Below, in pieces: positions 53,223 to 63,629 of a stretch of DNA of 64,000 bases. The stretch is taken from NCBI RefSeq assembly GCF_002118315.1, contig NZ_MTSZ01000001.1, forward strand, positions 744,001 to 808,000, in the 5' to 3' direction. Every line of letters starts with the position of its first letter. Positions within the stretch are counted from its first letter, which is position 1. Under the pieces are notes generated by a model. That model was not told the origin of the DNA. It worked only from the letters and a program-made list of their open reading frames with translations, and made no database searches. The stretch comes from Kiloniella majae. GTDB taxonomy: Bacteria; Pseudomonadota; Alphaproteobacteria; Kiloniellales; Kiloniellaceae. Made by a program: the position numbers and the translations under genes.

Positions 53223-53966
53223 TTATTTCTTTTTACCCGCCATCACACGAACAGCCTTAAATGCATCCAGATAAAGCTTGTCCAGTTCGCCATTTTTACG
53301 CAGCAGTTCAATCTCTGTATTAAGAGCAGGAACCAGGTCTGCGTGACGTTTATGGAGATAATGGAATAAGGATACTATTTTAAGTGCAGGACCGTGTGTT
53401 CTTATGTTTCTTCCTTGATAGTTATTGAGAACTTCAAGGCCACCGATCAAATCTGTTGCAATTACAACATCAACATTTCCGGCATCCAGTTGCTCAAATA
53501 ACTCTCCGACAGAATTAAAAAGAGACGGATTTAACCCTTTCGTCATTTCCTCGGAAATCAGCACTCCCTTTTCGATACCAATTCGTGTGTTCTTCCAACT
53601 ATCAACTGTCGGAAAAAAGCCCGCTTCACGGTTCGTATAAATACGAAACCGAAGATCCACATGAGGGGAAGATAGCTGAATAAGATTTGGATAGTCCGAC
53701 GATAAACCTGCCCGACGCATGTTTTCGCCATCTGTTATTCCTGCGTTTGCTTTTACTAATGATTCACGTCCTTGATAGTCAGCGAAGGAAATCTGGTATC
53801 CCACCCGTTCATAAATTTTCTCAAGCACATAGGAAATGGCAAGGTCCCCATCGCCGTGCCCCAATCGAGAAATGATCAATTTTTTTTCTGTGTCGGCAAA
53901 AGCACCTGTACAGGACAAGCTAATGACCAAAAGAGCCATCCAAGAAATTCTAAAACTTTGCCACAT
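53223..53966 (-). CDS. Periplasmic solute-binding protein (SBP family 3), copy 1
   Basis: A 247-residue exported protein with signal MWQSFRISWMALLVISLSCTG and a two-lobed family 3 fold, like amino-acid ABC binding proteins but without a linked permease or ATPase. The pattern ISRLGHGDGDLAISYVLEKIYERVGYQISF and NTRIGIEKGVLISEEMTKGL matches its tandem neighbour closely. The frame opens earlier at 54002; the ATG at 53966 begins a proper signal. Orphan family-3 proteins of this type are common in marine alphaproteobacteria and may feed a sensor rather than a transporter. Confidence 0.75.
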   Translation of the reverse strand: MWQSFRISWMALLVISLSCTGAFADTEKKLIISRLGHGDGDLAISYVLEKIYERVGYQISFADYQGRESLVKANAGITDGENMRRAGLSSDYPNLIQLSSPHVDLRFRIYTNREAGFFPTVDSWKNTRIGIEKGVLISEEMTKGLNPSLFNSVGELFEQLDAGNVDVVIATDLIGGLEVLNNYQGRNIRTHGPALKIVSLFHYLHKRHADLVPALNTEIELLRKNGELDKLYLDAFKAVRVMAGKKK

Positions 53967-54222
53967 ATATTGTTTTCTGCCTACTCTAATGATCAAACAC
54001 ATTACACGAGAATATTTTCACACTATCACATCAGTGTTGTTCGCCTGATTTCATCCAGAACAAAACACTCTATTTGGCCAGCATAGTATAAAGATCTTAA
54101 TGGATTATTTTCTAGGTGCAGCTTTGGGCAGATAATTACTTCTAAAGAAAATGTTCAAGTTCACTTAGAAGATCTAATTTTATAGCCAACGAGCACGCAT
54201 CGTCTCAACACCAATGGCTCCC

Positions 54223-54978
54223 CTACTCATTATCATCTGTCTGCGCACGAACGAATTTAAACCCTTCGACATAGAGCTTTTGTAATTCTCCGTTTTTGCG
54301 CAGATGTTCTATTTCTTTATTGAGTATCGGGACAAGGTGTTCGTTCTTTTTATGAAGATAGTGATACAGAGATATCGTTTTAAGAGTTTCTCCGTGAGCT
54401 TTGATATTTTCACGCTGATGGTTCATAAAAACTTCCAGGCCACCAATCAGATCAGTGGCAATGGCTACGTCGATTTTTCCCAGGTTTAGCTGTTCAAAAA
54501 GATCACCAACGGAATCATGCAAAACGGGATTTAACCCCCTTGTCATTTCTTCTGCAACGATTACCCCTTTGACAATGCCAATTCGGGTATTTTTCCAACT
54601 ATCTGCCGCAGGTAAGAAGCCTTCATCACCTTTGATATAAAGTCGAAAATTAATGTCCACGTGTGGATAGGACAATTGGACCAGATTAGAGTAAACACTT
54701 TCCAGACCAGCGCGGCGCATATTTTCACCGTCGGCTTCCCCGGCATTCGCCTTTATAACAGATGTTTTCCCCGGGAAATCGACAAAAGTAATTTCATAGC
54801 CGATACGTTTGTAAATCTGTTCCAGTACATAGGAAACAACCTTGTCTCCATCAGCATTTTTAAACCGGGAGATAACAAGTTTTTTTTCTGAAGCTACTGC
54901 AAGTTCTGCGAAAAAAACCACACTAAATAAGCTGATTGCGGCAATTCCAATACACAAAGACCTAACGCTTTGCCACAT
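54223..54978 (-). CDS. Periplasmic solute-binding protein (SBP family 3), copy 2
   Basis: A 251-residue paralogue of the gene that follows it. Both share the motif ISR..(H/N).DGD..(I/V)SYVLE.IY.R(I/V)GY, NTRIGI.KG and LRKNGEL.KLY. It carries a signal peptide (about 1-29, ending AVASEK). The two copies are separated by a 256-base spacer, so they arose by tandem duplication and have diverged. No transport genes are linked. Confidence 0.78.
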   Translation of the reverse strand: MWQSVRSLCIGIAAISLFSVVFFAELAVASEKKLVISRFKNADGDKVVSYVLEQIYKRIGYEITFVDFPGKTSVIKANAGEADGENMRRAGLESVYSNLVQLSYPHVDINFRLYIKGDEGFLPAADSWKNTRIGIVKGVIVAEEMTRGLNPVLHDSVGDLFEQLNLGKIDVAIATDLIGGLEVFMNHQRENIKAHGETLKTISLYHYLHKKNEHLVPILNKEIEHLRKNGELQKLYVEGFKFVRAQTDDNE

Positions 54979-55303
54979 TCCTTGTACCCCATCTACCCCA
55001 ACAATCGAACACGCCTTACATTGGTGAATTATTTGGCTTCTATATTATTCTCACTGCCCCTAATCACATTTCAGACCACAAAGAAGCTCTTTTGTACAAG
55101 TATAGCTTGAAGACGTTAAAACATCCTTGCGCTATATTTATACCATTTTTTGTACGCTACAAACTTACAACAGAAAAATAAATACGTAAAAACAACTACA
55201 TCAATCATTTTAAGAGCATGCACTGCAAAACCTTAAAGGTACCGCCTAAACAAAAAGGGTGGTCGAAACCACCCTTTTCCATAACTGCGTTTTTTGGCCA
55301 GTG
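54979..55303. other. Spacer with ppdK terminator
   Basis: AT-rich, with no gene. Near the right end, AAAAGGGTGGT (55253-55263) and ACCACCCTTTT (55268-55278) form an 11-bp hairpin with a CGAA tetraloop and U-runs on both strands; it is the ppdK terminator. Confidence 0.75.
55253..55278 (-). terminator. Intrinsic terminator after ppdK
   Basis: An 11-bp stem (AAAAGGGTGGT/ACCACCCTTTT) with a four-base CGAA loop, 26 bases past the ppdK stop. The minus-strand side ends in a run of five U residues. Confidence 0.92.
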
Positions 55304-57964
55304 TTATTTTTTGATCGCGGCCTGCGCGGCTGCAAGACGTGCGATTGGCACACGGAACGGAGAACAGGATACGTAGTTCAATCCAACCTTTTGGCAGAAG
55401 TTGATTGACGCGGGATCACCTCCGTGTTCACCACAGATACCCAGTTTGATATCGCCACGGGTCTTACGACCACGTTCCGCAGCAATTTCAACCAGTTCAC
55501 CAACACCTTCCTGATCAAGAGAGATGAAAGGATCCTGTTCAATGATGCCATTCCGCTCGTAAGCACCAAGGAAATTCCCCGCATCATCACGCGACAGGCC
55601 AAAGGTTGTCTGCGTCAAATCATTGGTTCCGAATGAGAAGAACTCAGCTTCTTCCGCAATATCAGCAGCACGCAGCGCAGCGCGTGGAAGTTCAATCATC
55701 GTACCAACAAGGTACTTCATCTCCACACCTTCGGCAGCCATCACTTCTTTGGCAACACGGTCGACAAGTGCCTTGAGGATTTCAAGCTCTTTCTTCATGC
55801 CAACCAGTGGAATCATTACCTCAGGCTCAACTGTATGACCTTCGGATTTTGAAACCTGTGCAGCGGCTTCAAAAATAGCACGCGCCTGCATTTCATAAAT
55901 TTCCGGATAGGAAATCCCCAACCGACACCCGCGGTGTCCAAGCATCGGGTTTGTTTCCGACATCTTTGCAGCACGCGCATGTAGCTTTTCAATCGGCACA
56001 CCCGCCGCATCCGCAACATCCTGCATTTCTTCTGTGCCATGAGGCAGGAATTCATGCAGTGGCGGATCAAGCAAACGGATTGTAACAGGCAGTCCCGCCA
56101 TAATTTTGAAGATCTCAACAAAATCTTCGCGCTGCATTGGCAGAATTTTATCCAAGGCTTTACGACGACCAGTCTCATCATCCGACAAAATCATTTCACG
56201 GACAGCAACAATACGGTCCGCATCAAAGAACATATGTTCAGTACGACAAAGTCCGATACCCTCTGCCCCAAAACTGCGTGCAGTACGACAGTCATTAGGT
56301 GTCTCGGCATTGGTCCGTACCTTCATGGTGCGAATTTTGTCTGCCCACTCCATAAGGGTAGAGAAGTTACCTGACATTTCCGGCTGGATTGTTGGAATTT
56401 CCCCTGCCATCACTTCGCCATTACTGCCATCGATGGTGATAATATCACCAGCTTTGAGTTCTTCGCCGCGGACAATCATGGTTTCATTTTTGTAATCCAT
56501 GCGCAGATCACCCGCACCGGACACACAGGGACGTCCCATACCACGCGCAACAACAGCCGCATGTGAAGTCATACCGCCACGAGAGGTAAGAATACCTTTG
56601 GCTGCGTGCATACCGTGAATATCTTCCGGCGATGTTTCCGTCCGGCAAAGAATAACTTCCTTACCGGATTGAGCCATCTTTTCGGCTTCATCGGCAGAGA
56701 AAACAATCTGACCAGATGCTGCGCCAGGCGAAGCCGGCAGGCCGTGCCCGATAACATTACGTTCCGCTTCGGGATCAAGCGTCGGGTGCAAGAGTTGATC
56801 AAGTGCAGCAGGTTCTACACGGCCAACGGCTTCTTCCTTTGTGATCAAGCCTTCCTCGACCATATCAACAGCAATCTGAAGCGCTGCAGCCGTTGTACGC
56901 TTACCAGCACGCGTCTGCAGCATAAAGAGTTTGTTGGACTGAACGGTGAATTCGATATCCTGCATATCGCGATAGTGTTTTTCAAGGATATGACGTGTTT
57001 CATCAAGCTGCTTGAACACCTCTGGCATTGTCTCTTCCATAGATGGAAGGTCAGAGTTTTGTTCTTCTTTGCCTTTGATGGTCAGGTTCTGCGGCGTACG
57101 GATCCCCGCAACCACATCTTCGCCCTGCGCATTGATTAGATACTCGCCATAGAAAGCATTTTCACCTGTAGAAGGATTACGGGTAAAGGCAACCCCTGTC
57201 GAACAGTCATCCCCCATGTTACCAAAAACCATGGCCTGCACGTTAACTGCTGTTCCCCAAGCCGCAGGGATATCGTTTAGTTTGCGATAGGTGGTCGCCC
57301 GGGCGTTCATCCAGGAACCAAATACAGCAGATACCGCGCCCCAAAGCTGTTCTTTCGGGTCCTGCGGGAAAGGCTTGCCGTATTCTTCTTCGACAATCTT
57401 TTTGTACTGGACGATGATGCCCTTCCAGTCTTCAGCAGAAAGTTCCGTGTCGAGGATCAGACCGTTATCTTCTTTGTGAAGCTCAAGGATTTCTTCGAAG
57501 AAGTGGTGATCAACTTCGAGAACTACATCACTGTACATCTGGATAAAGCGACGATAGCTGTCATAGGCGAAACGTTCATCACCCGATACATTGGCCAGAC
57601 CTTCGACCGTAATATCGTTCAGACCAAGGTTAAGGACAGTATCCATCATGCCTGGCATAGAGGCCCGTGCACCAGAACGAACAGAAACAAGCAGAGGGTT
57701 CGCGTTGTCTCCGAACTTTACACCAACAATATCTTCTATCTGGCCGAGAGCTTCATCAACCTGGCCAGCGAGATCATCCGGATAGTTTCGATCATTATCA
57801 TAATAGGCCGTACAGACTTCGGTGGAGATGGTAAAACCGGGTGGGACCGGAAGTCCCAGCGATGACATCTCGGCAAGGTTAGCACCCTTGCCGCCGAGTA
57901 GTTCCTTCATGTCGGCTTTGCCGTCAGCCTTGCCATTCCCGAAACTGTAGACCCATTTGGTCAT
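55304..57964 (-). CDS. ppdK: Pyruvate, phosphate dikinase
   Basis: An 886-residue enzyme interconverting pyruvate + ATP + Pi and PEP + AMP + PPi. The domains are complete: an N-terminal ATP-grasp domain starting KWVYSFGNGKADG and KELLGGKGANLAEM, the central swivelling domain with the phosphohistidine in GGMTSHAAVVARGMG (about 454), and a C-terminal TIM barrel with GLCRTEHMFF and FSFGTNDLTQTTFGLSRDD. I set the ATG at 57964, eight bases after the glyS stop; a longer frame opens at 58039 inside glyS. Gene order glyQ-glyS-ppdK supports an operon and an alphaproteobacterial host. A terminator follows. Confidence 0.95.
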   Translation of the reverse strand: MTKWVYSFGNGKADGKADMKELLGGKGANLAEMSSLGLPVPPGFTISTEVCTAYYDNDRNYPDDLAGQVDEALGQIEDIVGVKFGDNANPLLVSVRSGARASMPGMMDTVLNLGLNDITVEGLANVSGDERFAYDSYRRFIQMYSDVVLEVDHHFFEEILELHKEDNGLILDTELSAEDWKGIIVQYKKIVEEEYGKPFPQDPKEQLWGAVSAVFGSWMNARATTYRKLNDIPAAWGTAVNVQAMVFGNMGDDCSTGVAFTRNPSTGENAFYGEYLINAQGEDVVAGIRTPQNLTIKGKEEQNSDLPSMEETMPEVFKQLDETRHILEKHYRDMQDIEFTVQSNKLFMLQTRAGKRTTAAALQIAVDMVEEGLITKEEAVGRVEPAALDQLLHPTLDPEAERNVIGHGLPASPGAASGQIVFSADEAEKMAQSGKEVILCRTETSPEDIHGMHAAKGILTSRGGMTSHAAVVARGMGRPCVSGAGDLRMDYKNETMIVRGEELKAGDIITIDGSNGEVMAGEIPTIQPEMSGNFSTLMEWADKIRTMKVRTNAETPNDCRTARSFGAEGIGLCRTEHMFFDADRIVAVREMILSDDETGRRKALDKILPMQREDFVEIFKIMAGLPVTIRLLDPPLHEFLPHGTEEMQDVADAAGVPIEKLHARAAKMSETNPMLGHRGCRLGISYPEIYEMQARAIFEAAAQVSKSEGHTVEPEVMIPLVGMKKELEILKALVDRVAKEVMAAEGVEMKYLVGTMIELPRAALRAADIAEEAEFFSFGTNDLTQTTFGLSRDDAGNFLGAYERNGIIEQDPFISLDQEGVGELVEIAAERGRKTRGDIKLGICGEHGGDPASINFCQKVGLNYVSCSPFRVPIARLAAAQAAIKK

Positions 57965-57972
57965 GTTCTCAT

Positions 57973-60054
57973 CTATCCTTCTATTCGTGAGAAGTCTGCA
58001 ACCTGCCCCAGGATTACACCAATCCGAGATAGCAAGCACAGACGGTTTTTTCGCAAGGCCGGATCATCATCGTTCACCGTTACCTTATCAAAAAACGCGT
58101 CCATCGGAGGACGAAGTCCGGCAAGTGCCGCCATCGCCTCGGTGAAATCTTCACGTTCCAGTGCCTTTGTGGCTTCCTGGGAAGCTCCTTCCAGAGCTTC
58201 GTGCAACGCCTGTTCTTCAGACTGTTGCAACAACACAGTATCGACTGTCGCATCGAATACCGTTTTATCTTTTTTCTCTTCGATCCGAACAATGTTCGCT
58301 GCCCGACGGTAAGCGGCCAAAAGGTTGGCACCGTCATCAGTTTTCAGCAATCCGGCAAGTGCATCAACACGGGCCAGCAAACGAACCAGATCATCTTCGT
58401 CACCAAGAACAAAAACGGCTGTGATCAGATCATGACGAACACCTTTGTCTTTTAGAGCGACCTTGAGACGGTCAGCAATAAAGGACATCAAACCATCAAT
58501 GGTTTTATCTTCGGGTTCCGTCAATTGGCCTGTATAGGCCGAGAAACTTGCAGCGAATGCTTTGCGCAAATTAATCTGCAAGTTGTTTTCTGTAATCAGA
58601 CGAATAATGCTAAGTGCCGCACGACGCAACGCAAAGGGATCTTTTGACCCCGTTGGCAGCTCATCAATGCCAAAGAAACCGACAAGAGTATCAATTTTAT
58701 CAGCAAGTGCGACCGCTATAGAAATGGGTGCAGAAGGGCAGCGGTCAGATGGACCAAGTGGCGAGTAATGATCAGCAATGGCCTCAGCCACGAGCGGGCT
58801 TTCACCGTCATGCAAGGCGTAATAACGCCCCATAATGCCCTGTAGTTCCGGGAATTCATAGACCATGCCTGTGCTTAAATCCGCCTTGGCGAGTTCAGCT
58901 GCACGACGGGCGAACACAGGGTTACATCCAGTCTGCTCGGCAATGGAACCAGCAAGATCCTGAACCCGGATAACCTTTTCAGCCAACGTACCCAGCTTAG
59001 CTTGAAAAACAATCGTTTTCAGAGCTTTTACACGAGTTTCAAGTTTTGCTTTTTTATCCTGATCCCAGAAGAATTCAGCATCTGATAAACGAGACGCCAG
59101 AACACGCTCATTACCTGAGATAATGGTTTTGCCACCATCAACGGCTTCTGTGTTGGCTGCAAAAACAAAACGGTTTGCAAGTTTACCATCACCCTCAAGA
59201 ACAGAGAAGTACTTCTGATGCTCTTTCATCGAAGTGGAGAGCACTTCATGAGGTACAGACATAAAACGGTCTGCAATGCGCCCCATCAGCAGAACAGGCC
59301 ATTCCACCAGACCTGTGACCTCATTCAAAAGTCCCTGATCATCTTTTAAGCTCAATCCTTCAGCAACACACAGCGCTTTGGCCTGTGTTTCGATCAGGTC
59401 GCGACGTTCATTTTCGTCCACAAGAACCTTGGCGAGACGGAGTTTGTGCAGGTAATCGTCCAGGTTTTTAACTTCGAACCAGTCTGGCGCCAAAAAACGG
59501 TGACCACGGGTCTGGTTGCCAAAATCCAGCGTCTGATTTCCGAAATCGAACGCTCCCTTGAGAGTTTCGCCTTTGAAGATAGCCAGAATGGAATGCAGTG
59601 GACGCACCCAACGGAAAGAGTTTCTCGACCACTTCATGGATTTCGGCCATGGGAAACTCTTGATTGTTTCAACAACGATCTCGGAAAGAACCTCGGTGGT
59701 ATCCCGACCTTTGATTTCATTGACCACAAAATAAAAATCGCCCTTGGGCGTATTCCTGATTTCAGCCTGATCGATGGACGTCAAGCTGTTGGCCTTCATA
59801 AAACCTTCCAGTGCCTTTTCATGCGCACCGACTTTAGGGCCTTTTTTCTCCTCACTGACATCGGGTTGCTTTTCAGGCAAGCCATCAAGGACCAGCGTCA
59901 GACGACGCGGCGTTACAAAGGAACGCGCATCGGTAAAGGCCAAACCAGCCGCTTTCAACTGATCACATACGATTTTCTTAAGATCGGCTGCGGCTTTTGC
60001 CTGCATACGCGCAGGGATTTCTTCGGAATGCAGTTCAAGTAGAAATTCAGACAT
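57973..60054 (-). CDS. glyS: Glycyl-tRNA synthetase beta subunit
   Basis: A 693-residue subunit of the alpha2beta2 bacterial glycyl-tRNA synthetase; it carries the tRNA-binding parts. It begins [20 protein letters not shown], the family N-terminus, and has FSPLGPSD-like PLGPSDRCP and the HD-like central domain ([22 protein letters not shown] near 520). The ATG at 60054 lies four bases after glyQ; the open frame to 60129 is inside glyQ. It is cotranscribed with glyQ and probably ppdK. Confidence 0.95.
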   Translation of the reverse strand: MSEFLLELHSEEIPARMQAKAAADLKKIVCDQLKAAGLAFTDARSFVTPRRLTLVLDGLPEKQPDVSEEKKGPKVGAHEKALEGFMKANSLTSIDQAEIRNTPKGDFYFVVNEIKGRDTTEVLSEIVVETIKSFPWPKSMKWSRNSFRWVRPLHSILAIFKGETLKGAFDFGNQTLDFGNQTRGHRFLAPDWFEVKNLDDYLHKLRLAKVLVDENERRDLIETQAKALCVAEGLSLKDDQGLLNEVTGLVEWPVLLMGRIADRFMSVPHEVLSTSMKEHQKYFSVLEGDGKLANRFVFAANTEAVDGGKTIISGNERVLASRLSDAEFFWDQDKKAKLETRVKALKTIVFQAKLGTLAEKVIRVQDLAGSIAEQTGCNPVFARRAAELAKADLSTGMVYEFPELQGIMGRYYALHDGESPLVAEAIADHYSPLGPSDRCPSAPISIAVALADKIDTLVGFFGIDELPTGSKDPFALRRAALSIIRLITENNLQINLRKAFAASFSAYTGQLTEPEDKTIDGLMSFIADRLKVALKDKGVRHDLITAVFVLGDEDDLVRLLARVDALAGLLKTDDGANLLAAYRRAANIVRIEEKKDKTVFDATVDTVLLQQSEEQALHEALEGASQEATKALEREDFTEAMAALAGLRPPMDAFFDKVTVNDDDPALRKNRLCLLSRIGVILGQVADFSRIEG

Positions 60055-60058
60055 ACCC

Positions 60059-61063
60059 TTAAGCCTCTTCCAACTGGGTTTTATTCCAGGCTTCGCAACA
60101 TGCTTTTGCCAACTCACGTACACGACCAATATAGGCCTGACGTTCCGTCACGGAGATCACACCGCGGGCATCGAGCAAGTTAAAGAGGTGACTGGCTTTC
60201 ATACATTGGTCATAGGCAGGCAGAGGCAAGAGATTACCTTTTGCTTTCCCGTTTTTCTCGGCATTGGCTTCACCGAACTTCAAGATCCGCGCGCATTCAG
60301 CTTCGGCATCTTCAAAGTGTCGGAACAATTCGTCTGTGGAGGCAATTTCAAAATTGAAGGTAGAAAACTCTACTTCATTCTGATGGAAAACATCGCCATA
60401 GGTTTTCCCGCCTTCTTCCGCAGGAACCCCGTCCCAATCCAGATCATAGACGTTTTCAACGCCCTGTACGTACATAAAGAGACGTTCAAGACCATAAGTC
60501 AGTTCCAAGGGAACCGGATTACATTCGATACCGCCAACCTGTTGGAAATAGGTAAACTGGCTAACTTCCATTCCATCGCACCAGACTTCCCAGCCCAGCC
60601 CCCAGGCGCCCAGTGTCGGGCTTTCCCAGTCATCTTCAACAAAACGAAGATCGTGTTTGGATGAATCAATGCCAATAGCATCCAGAGATCCCAGATAAAG
60701 TTCCTGCGAATTCGCGGGCGACGGCTTCATAATGACCTGAAACTGGTAATAGTGCTGCAGACGGTTTGGATTATCCCCATAACGACCATCAGCCGGGCGA
60801 CGGCATGGCTGCACATAGGCAGCGCGCCACGTATCCGGCCCCAAAGACCGAAGCGTTGTTGCGGGGTGGAACGTCCCGGCCCCGACTTCCATGTCATAGG
60901 GTTGAAGAATAACGCACCCCTGACGGGCCCAATAATCTTGAAGTTTAAGAATGAGGCGTTGCACACACCTTTCAGGGTCAACAATGACCTTGGTCTTGGG
61001 TGCGACAGACTTTGTAACGTCGGACTTTTTTGTGTCTGACTGGGACATATTGCTATTTGTCAT
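60059..61063 (-). CDS. glyQ: Glycyl-tRNA synthetase alpha subunit
   Basis: A 334-residue catalytic subunit that forms glycyl-adenylate. Recognisable stretches are [29 protein letters not shown], the class II motif [14 protein letters not shown] and [12 protein letters not shown]. Most GlyQ proteins have about 290-300 residues; here about 30 extra, Lys/Ser/Asp-rich residues precede the first conserved block, suggesting a disordered tail or a later start. The alternative ATG at 61048 would remove part of it. Confidence 0.93.
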   Translation of the reverse strand: MTNSNMSQSDTKKSDVTKSVAPKTKVIVDPERCVQRLILKLQDYWARQGCVILQPYDMEVGAGTFHPATTLRSLGPDTWRAAYVQPCRRPADGRYGDNPNRLQHYYQFQVIMKPSPANSQELYLGSLDAIGIDSSKHDLRFVEDDWESPTLGAWGLGWEVWCDGMEVSQFTYFQQVGGIECNPVPLELTYGLERLFMYVQGVENVYDLDWDGVPAEEGGKTYGDVFHQNEVEFSTFNFEIASTDELFRHFEDAEAECARILKFGEANAEKNGKAKGNLLPLPAYDQCMKASHLFNLLDARGVISVTERQAYIGRVRELAKACCEAWNKTQLEEA

Positions 61064-61155
61064 TTTGCTGCAGTGCGAAATTTGAATGAACTTATAATGA
61101 CCGGCATCGGGAATCAACAGCCACAATGCCGGAGTCGAGATATTTTTTGTCGTTT

Positions 61156-61407
61156 CTAGCCGTTGCCACCGCAAGAGCATTTACTCTTGGCAGGGATATA
61201 GGCTTTGCAAGCCGGGCACTGAACCATATCCAGTGACCCGTTATCATCTTGATTTTCTTGATTTTGACTTGGTGTACGTCCAGTATTTTTCTTGCTGCCA
61301 TTACTACGAGATTGTTCTCGTCGACCTGCAGCTTTGAAAAACAGATAAACCCCGGCAATAACCAATCCGAGTATCAGCAACTTACCTATAGAGGGTATTC
61401 CGAACAT
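61156..61407 (-). CDS. Small membrane-anchored zinc-ribbon protein
   Basis: An 83-residue protein with one N-terminal transmembrane helix (residues 8-25), a charged Ser/Asn/Gln linker and a C-terminal CPAC...CSCG zinc-ribbon half (C64, C67, C76, C78). Proteins of this shape occur near glyQ in other alphaproteobacteria, from memory. The function is unknown. It lies between the S49 protease and glyQ on the same strand. Confidence 0.75.
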   Translation of the reverse strand: MFGIPSIGKLLILGLVIAGVYLFFKAAGRREQSRSNGSKKNTGRTPSQNQENQDDNGSLDMVQCPACKAYIPAKSKCSCGGNG

Positions 61408-61449
61408 ACTATCCTAACCATACCGCGTATTACGGTCTTTATTTTAAAA

Positions 61450-61479
61450 GGAATCCGAAATAATAGTATCCCGGATTCC
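61450..61479 (-). terminator. Terminator after S49 protease gene
   Basis: GGAATCCG (61450-61457) and CGGATTCC (61472-61479) form an eight-bp stem with a 14-base loop; the minus-strand side is followed by TTTTAAAAT. It sits 40 bases past the protease stop. Confidence 0.7.
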
Positions 61480-61519
61480 GTTTTCTTAAATCGGCCACAA
61501 GCCGCCGTGTTTCGTAAGC

Positions 61520-62419
61520 CTAAAGGCCGTAACGGTCCCAATGAGCACGCTCTTCAACAGCGGCCATCACACCACCAGCGATATCAGCCGCATTCACACC
61601 ACCCAAACTGGCCAGTCCACCAGCACCTTTCAGAAGGGCATCACCGCCCCCAAGGCCCAGCTTTGCTTTAAGCCAACTGCGTTTGCCTTCAACTTTGATG
61701 AGCTTAACCTTCTCACCGTATTCAAAGCGCATGATCTGATGCATTGATCCAAGGCCATCAATCAGACCGTATTCTTTAGCCGTGACACCCGTCCAGAATT
61801 CACCGGAAAAAATCTCTTTCTCATCAGCTTTGAGCTTGCCTGTCCGGCGTCCACGGACCCAATCTATAAAGTTCTCATGGATTTGGGTCAGAATACCTTT
61901 GAGACGTTTCACATCTTTTGGGTTTTCTTTTTCAAAGGGATCAAGTGTTGATTTCAGATCGCCCGCAGTACGAACACGGCGCTCGATACCATGTTTTTTA
62001 ATGAGTTCTGGAAAACCGAAGCCAGACGAAATAACACCAATGGATCCAATCACAGATGATTCCATGGCATAAATTTCATCTGCAGCACACGCTAGCCAAT
62101 AGCCACCAGAAGCGGCAACATCTTCACAGAAAGCATAAACCTTCAATTCATGTTTATCGGCCAGATCCCGGACCAAGCGACCGATCAAATCAGATTGAAC
62201 AGGTGATCCGCCAGGAGAATTGATCGACAAGGCCACCGCCTTGATGCCATCCATCTTAAAAGCCTCTGTTAACTGATCTTCAACAGAGGCAAGCGTAAGA
62301 CCAGATCGCATTGGACCTGCCGCGCCGATCACGCCATTAAGGGCGACCACAGCAACCTTTGCAGGTGGATTACGAAAACGTTCGACAGGGAGTTTAGCTA
62401 ACAGCTTTTTCAGCTTCAT
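61520..62419 (-). CDS. S49 family serine protease (SppA/SohB-like)
   Basis: A 299-residue protease of the signal-peptide-peptidase A type, acting at the membrane or in the periplasm. The Ser/Lys dyad is visible: S104 in DVAASGGYWLACAADEI and K156 in TAGDLKSTLDPF. NSPGGSPVQSDLIG (67-80) is the family's oxyanion strand region. There is no long N-terminal membrane anchor, so this is the short, single-domain class. It stands upstream of the zinc-ribbon gene with its own terminator. Confidence 0.9.
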   Translation of the reverse strand: MKLKKLLAKLPVERFRNPPAKVAVVALNGVIGAAGPMRSGLTLASVEDQLTEAFKMDGIKAVALSINSPGGSPVQSDLIGRLVRDLADKHELKVYAFCEDVAASGGYWLACAADEIYAMESSVIGSIGVISSGFGFPELIKKHGIERRVRTAGDLKSTLDPFEKENPKDVKRLKGILTQIHENFIDWVRGRRTGKLKADEKEIFSGEFWTGVTAKEYGLIDGLGSMHQIMRFEYGEKVKLIKVEGKRSWLKAKLGLGGGDALLKGAGGLASLGGVNAADIAGGVMAAVEERAHWDRYGL

Positions 62420-62527
62420 AATGTGCCTTATTAAAATTGTTCCAAAAACTTGTAACTCTTGAAAAGAAATCCCACAACCGTGAACATCCGTACTTTATGG
62501 ACCAAAAGCAAAAAATCTTTTCGCTTC

Positions 62528-63298
62528 CTAAAGTGGGAGTACTTCTCCCCTTCTTAAAGCCCCGTCGATAATATCCGTATAAGAGCCATCCGTTTTATGT
62601 AGTTTATGCCCCGCTGTAATGATCATAGGCTTTGATATTCCCCGGCGGGCACGCACTATGACACGCTTGGCTGGTTGTCCCTCGTAAGGCCACAGCGGGC
62701 AGACTTCAATTGCCCCTGCCTTCTTCTCTCTAAACACAGACAAGATTTCATCCAAGCGGTCCGCCCGATGAATAATGGTAATCACACCTTTATGTTTGAC
62801 CAGTTTCAACGCTGCCAACATCCAGTCGCGCAAGGTCGCATCACCTTCATGGTTGGCAAGCAGCTTGATCGGGTCTGGAGATCCATGTGATGTCCCTTTG
62901 GGCATAAAGGGTGGATTACACATAACCTGATCAAAAGATCCCAAAGGCAGATCATCAGGTAATTGTAAAAGATCACCATTGACCAGAGACCAACGATCTT
63001 CCAGTTGGTTCGTTTGTTTGTTTTTTTGTGCAATTTGAAACAGAACTGTCTGTAATTCCAACCCGGTTACTTTTGCTTCTGGTACACGACCCATTAGACA
63101 GAGGCCGGCTGTTCCAACACCGCTGCCCAAATCTAGAATTTTCTCATCAGATTTCACATCAATCGTTGCCGCCAGAAGTACGGCATCAATACCTGCGCGG
63201 TATCCCTTGGCTGGTTGAAAAACAGTTACCTTACCACCAATAAACTCATCTTCTGTCAGATCAAAATTCTCGAGTAGATTCAAGGAAAGCTCGGGCAT
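62528..63298 (-). CDS. tRNA1(Val) adenine-N6-methyltransferase-like (TrmN6/YfiC)
   Basis: A 256-residue methyltransferase with SAM motif I LDLGSGVGTAGLCLMGRVPEAKVTGLE (about 55-81) and the N6-adenine catalytic NPPF (about 129-132). The N-terminal FIGGKVTVFQPAKGYRAGIDAVLLA is the typical opening of the YfiC/TrmN6 group, which methylates adenosine 37 of tRNA-Val in E. coli. Its start shares one base with the stop of the DUF2007 gene, a conserved alphaproteobacterial pair. Confidence 0.88.
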   Translation of the reverse strand: MPELSLNLLENFDLTEDEFIGGKVTVFQPAKGYRAGIDAVLLAATIDVKSDEKILDLGSGVGTAGLCLMGRVPEAKVTGLELQTVLFQIAQKNKQTNQLEDRWSLVNGDLLQLPDDLPLGSFDQVMCNPPFMPKGTSHGSPDPIKLLANHEGDATLRDWMLAALKLVKHKGVITIIHRADRLDEILSVFREKKAGAIEVCPLWPYEGQPAKRVIVRARRGISKPMIITAGHKLHKTDGSYTDIIDGALRRGEVLPL

Positions 63299-63525
63299 CA
63301 GATATTCTCCTCTATCTCACCCGCATCACTTAACACACGGCGGGCGCGCAGCGCATCTTCTTCCAGAACCATAACTCTCCGCTGGATAGCCCCGATCGAC
63401 CCTTCAATAATAGAAGCATGCTGATCAAGCACGGCGCACTCTATTCCAGCATCAGACAATAAAGCCTGAAGCCAGGAAAGTTTGACAATATCATTGGTTC
63501 GATAAATTTCGATCACACCAGCCAA
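63298..63525 (-). CDS. DUF2007 family protein
   Basis: A 75-residue protein with the DUF2007 ferredoxin-like fold: MAGVIEIYRTNDIVKLSWLQALLSDAGIECAVLDQH, in short family segments, and VMVLEEDALRARRVL at the C-terminus. The family is predicted to bind a ligand and regulate, but no role is proven. It is translationally coupled to the TrmN6-like gene (TGATG). Confidence 0.85.
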   Translation of the reverse strand: MAGVIEIYRTNDIVKLSWLQALLSDAGIECAVLDQHASIIEGSIGAIQRRVMVLEEDALRARRVLSDAGEIEENI

Positions 63526-63629
63526 CCAAACATAAGGGATAAACTTTCAGGAAAGCTACAGCTCAGACGACACTTCGACAAGCAGGAAGAAATATAAGAA
63601 AAAGGGAATAGTCTTTTTTTAAAAGGCTG

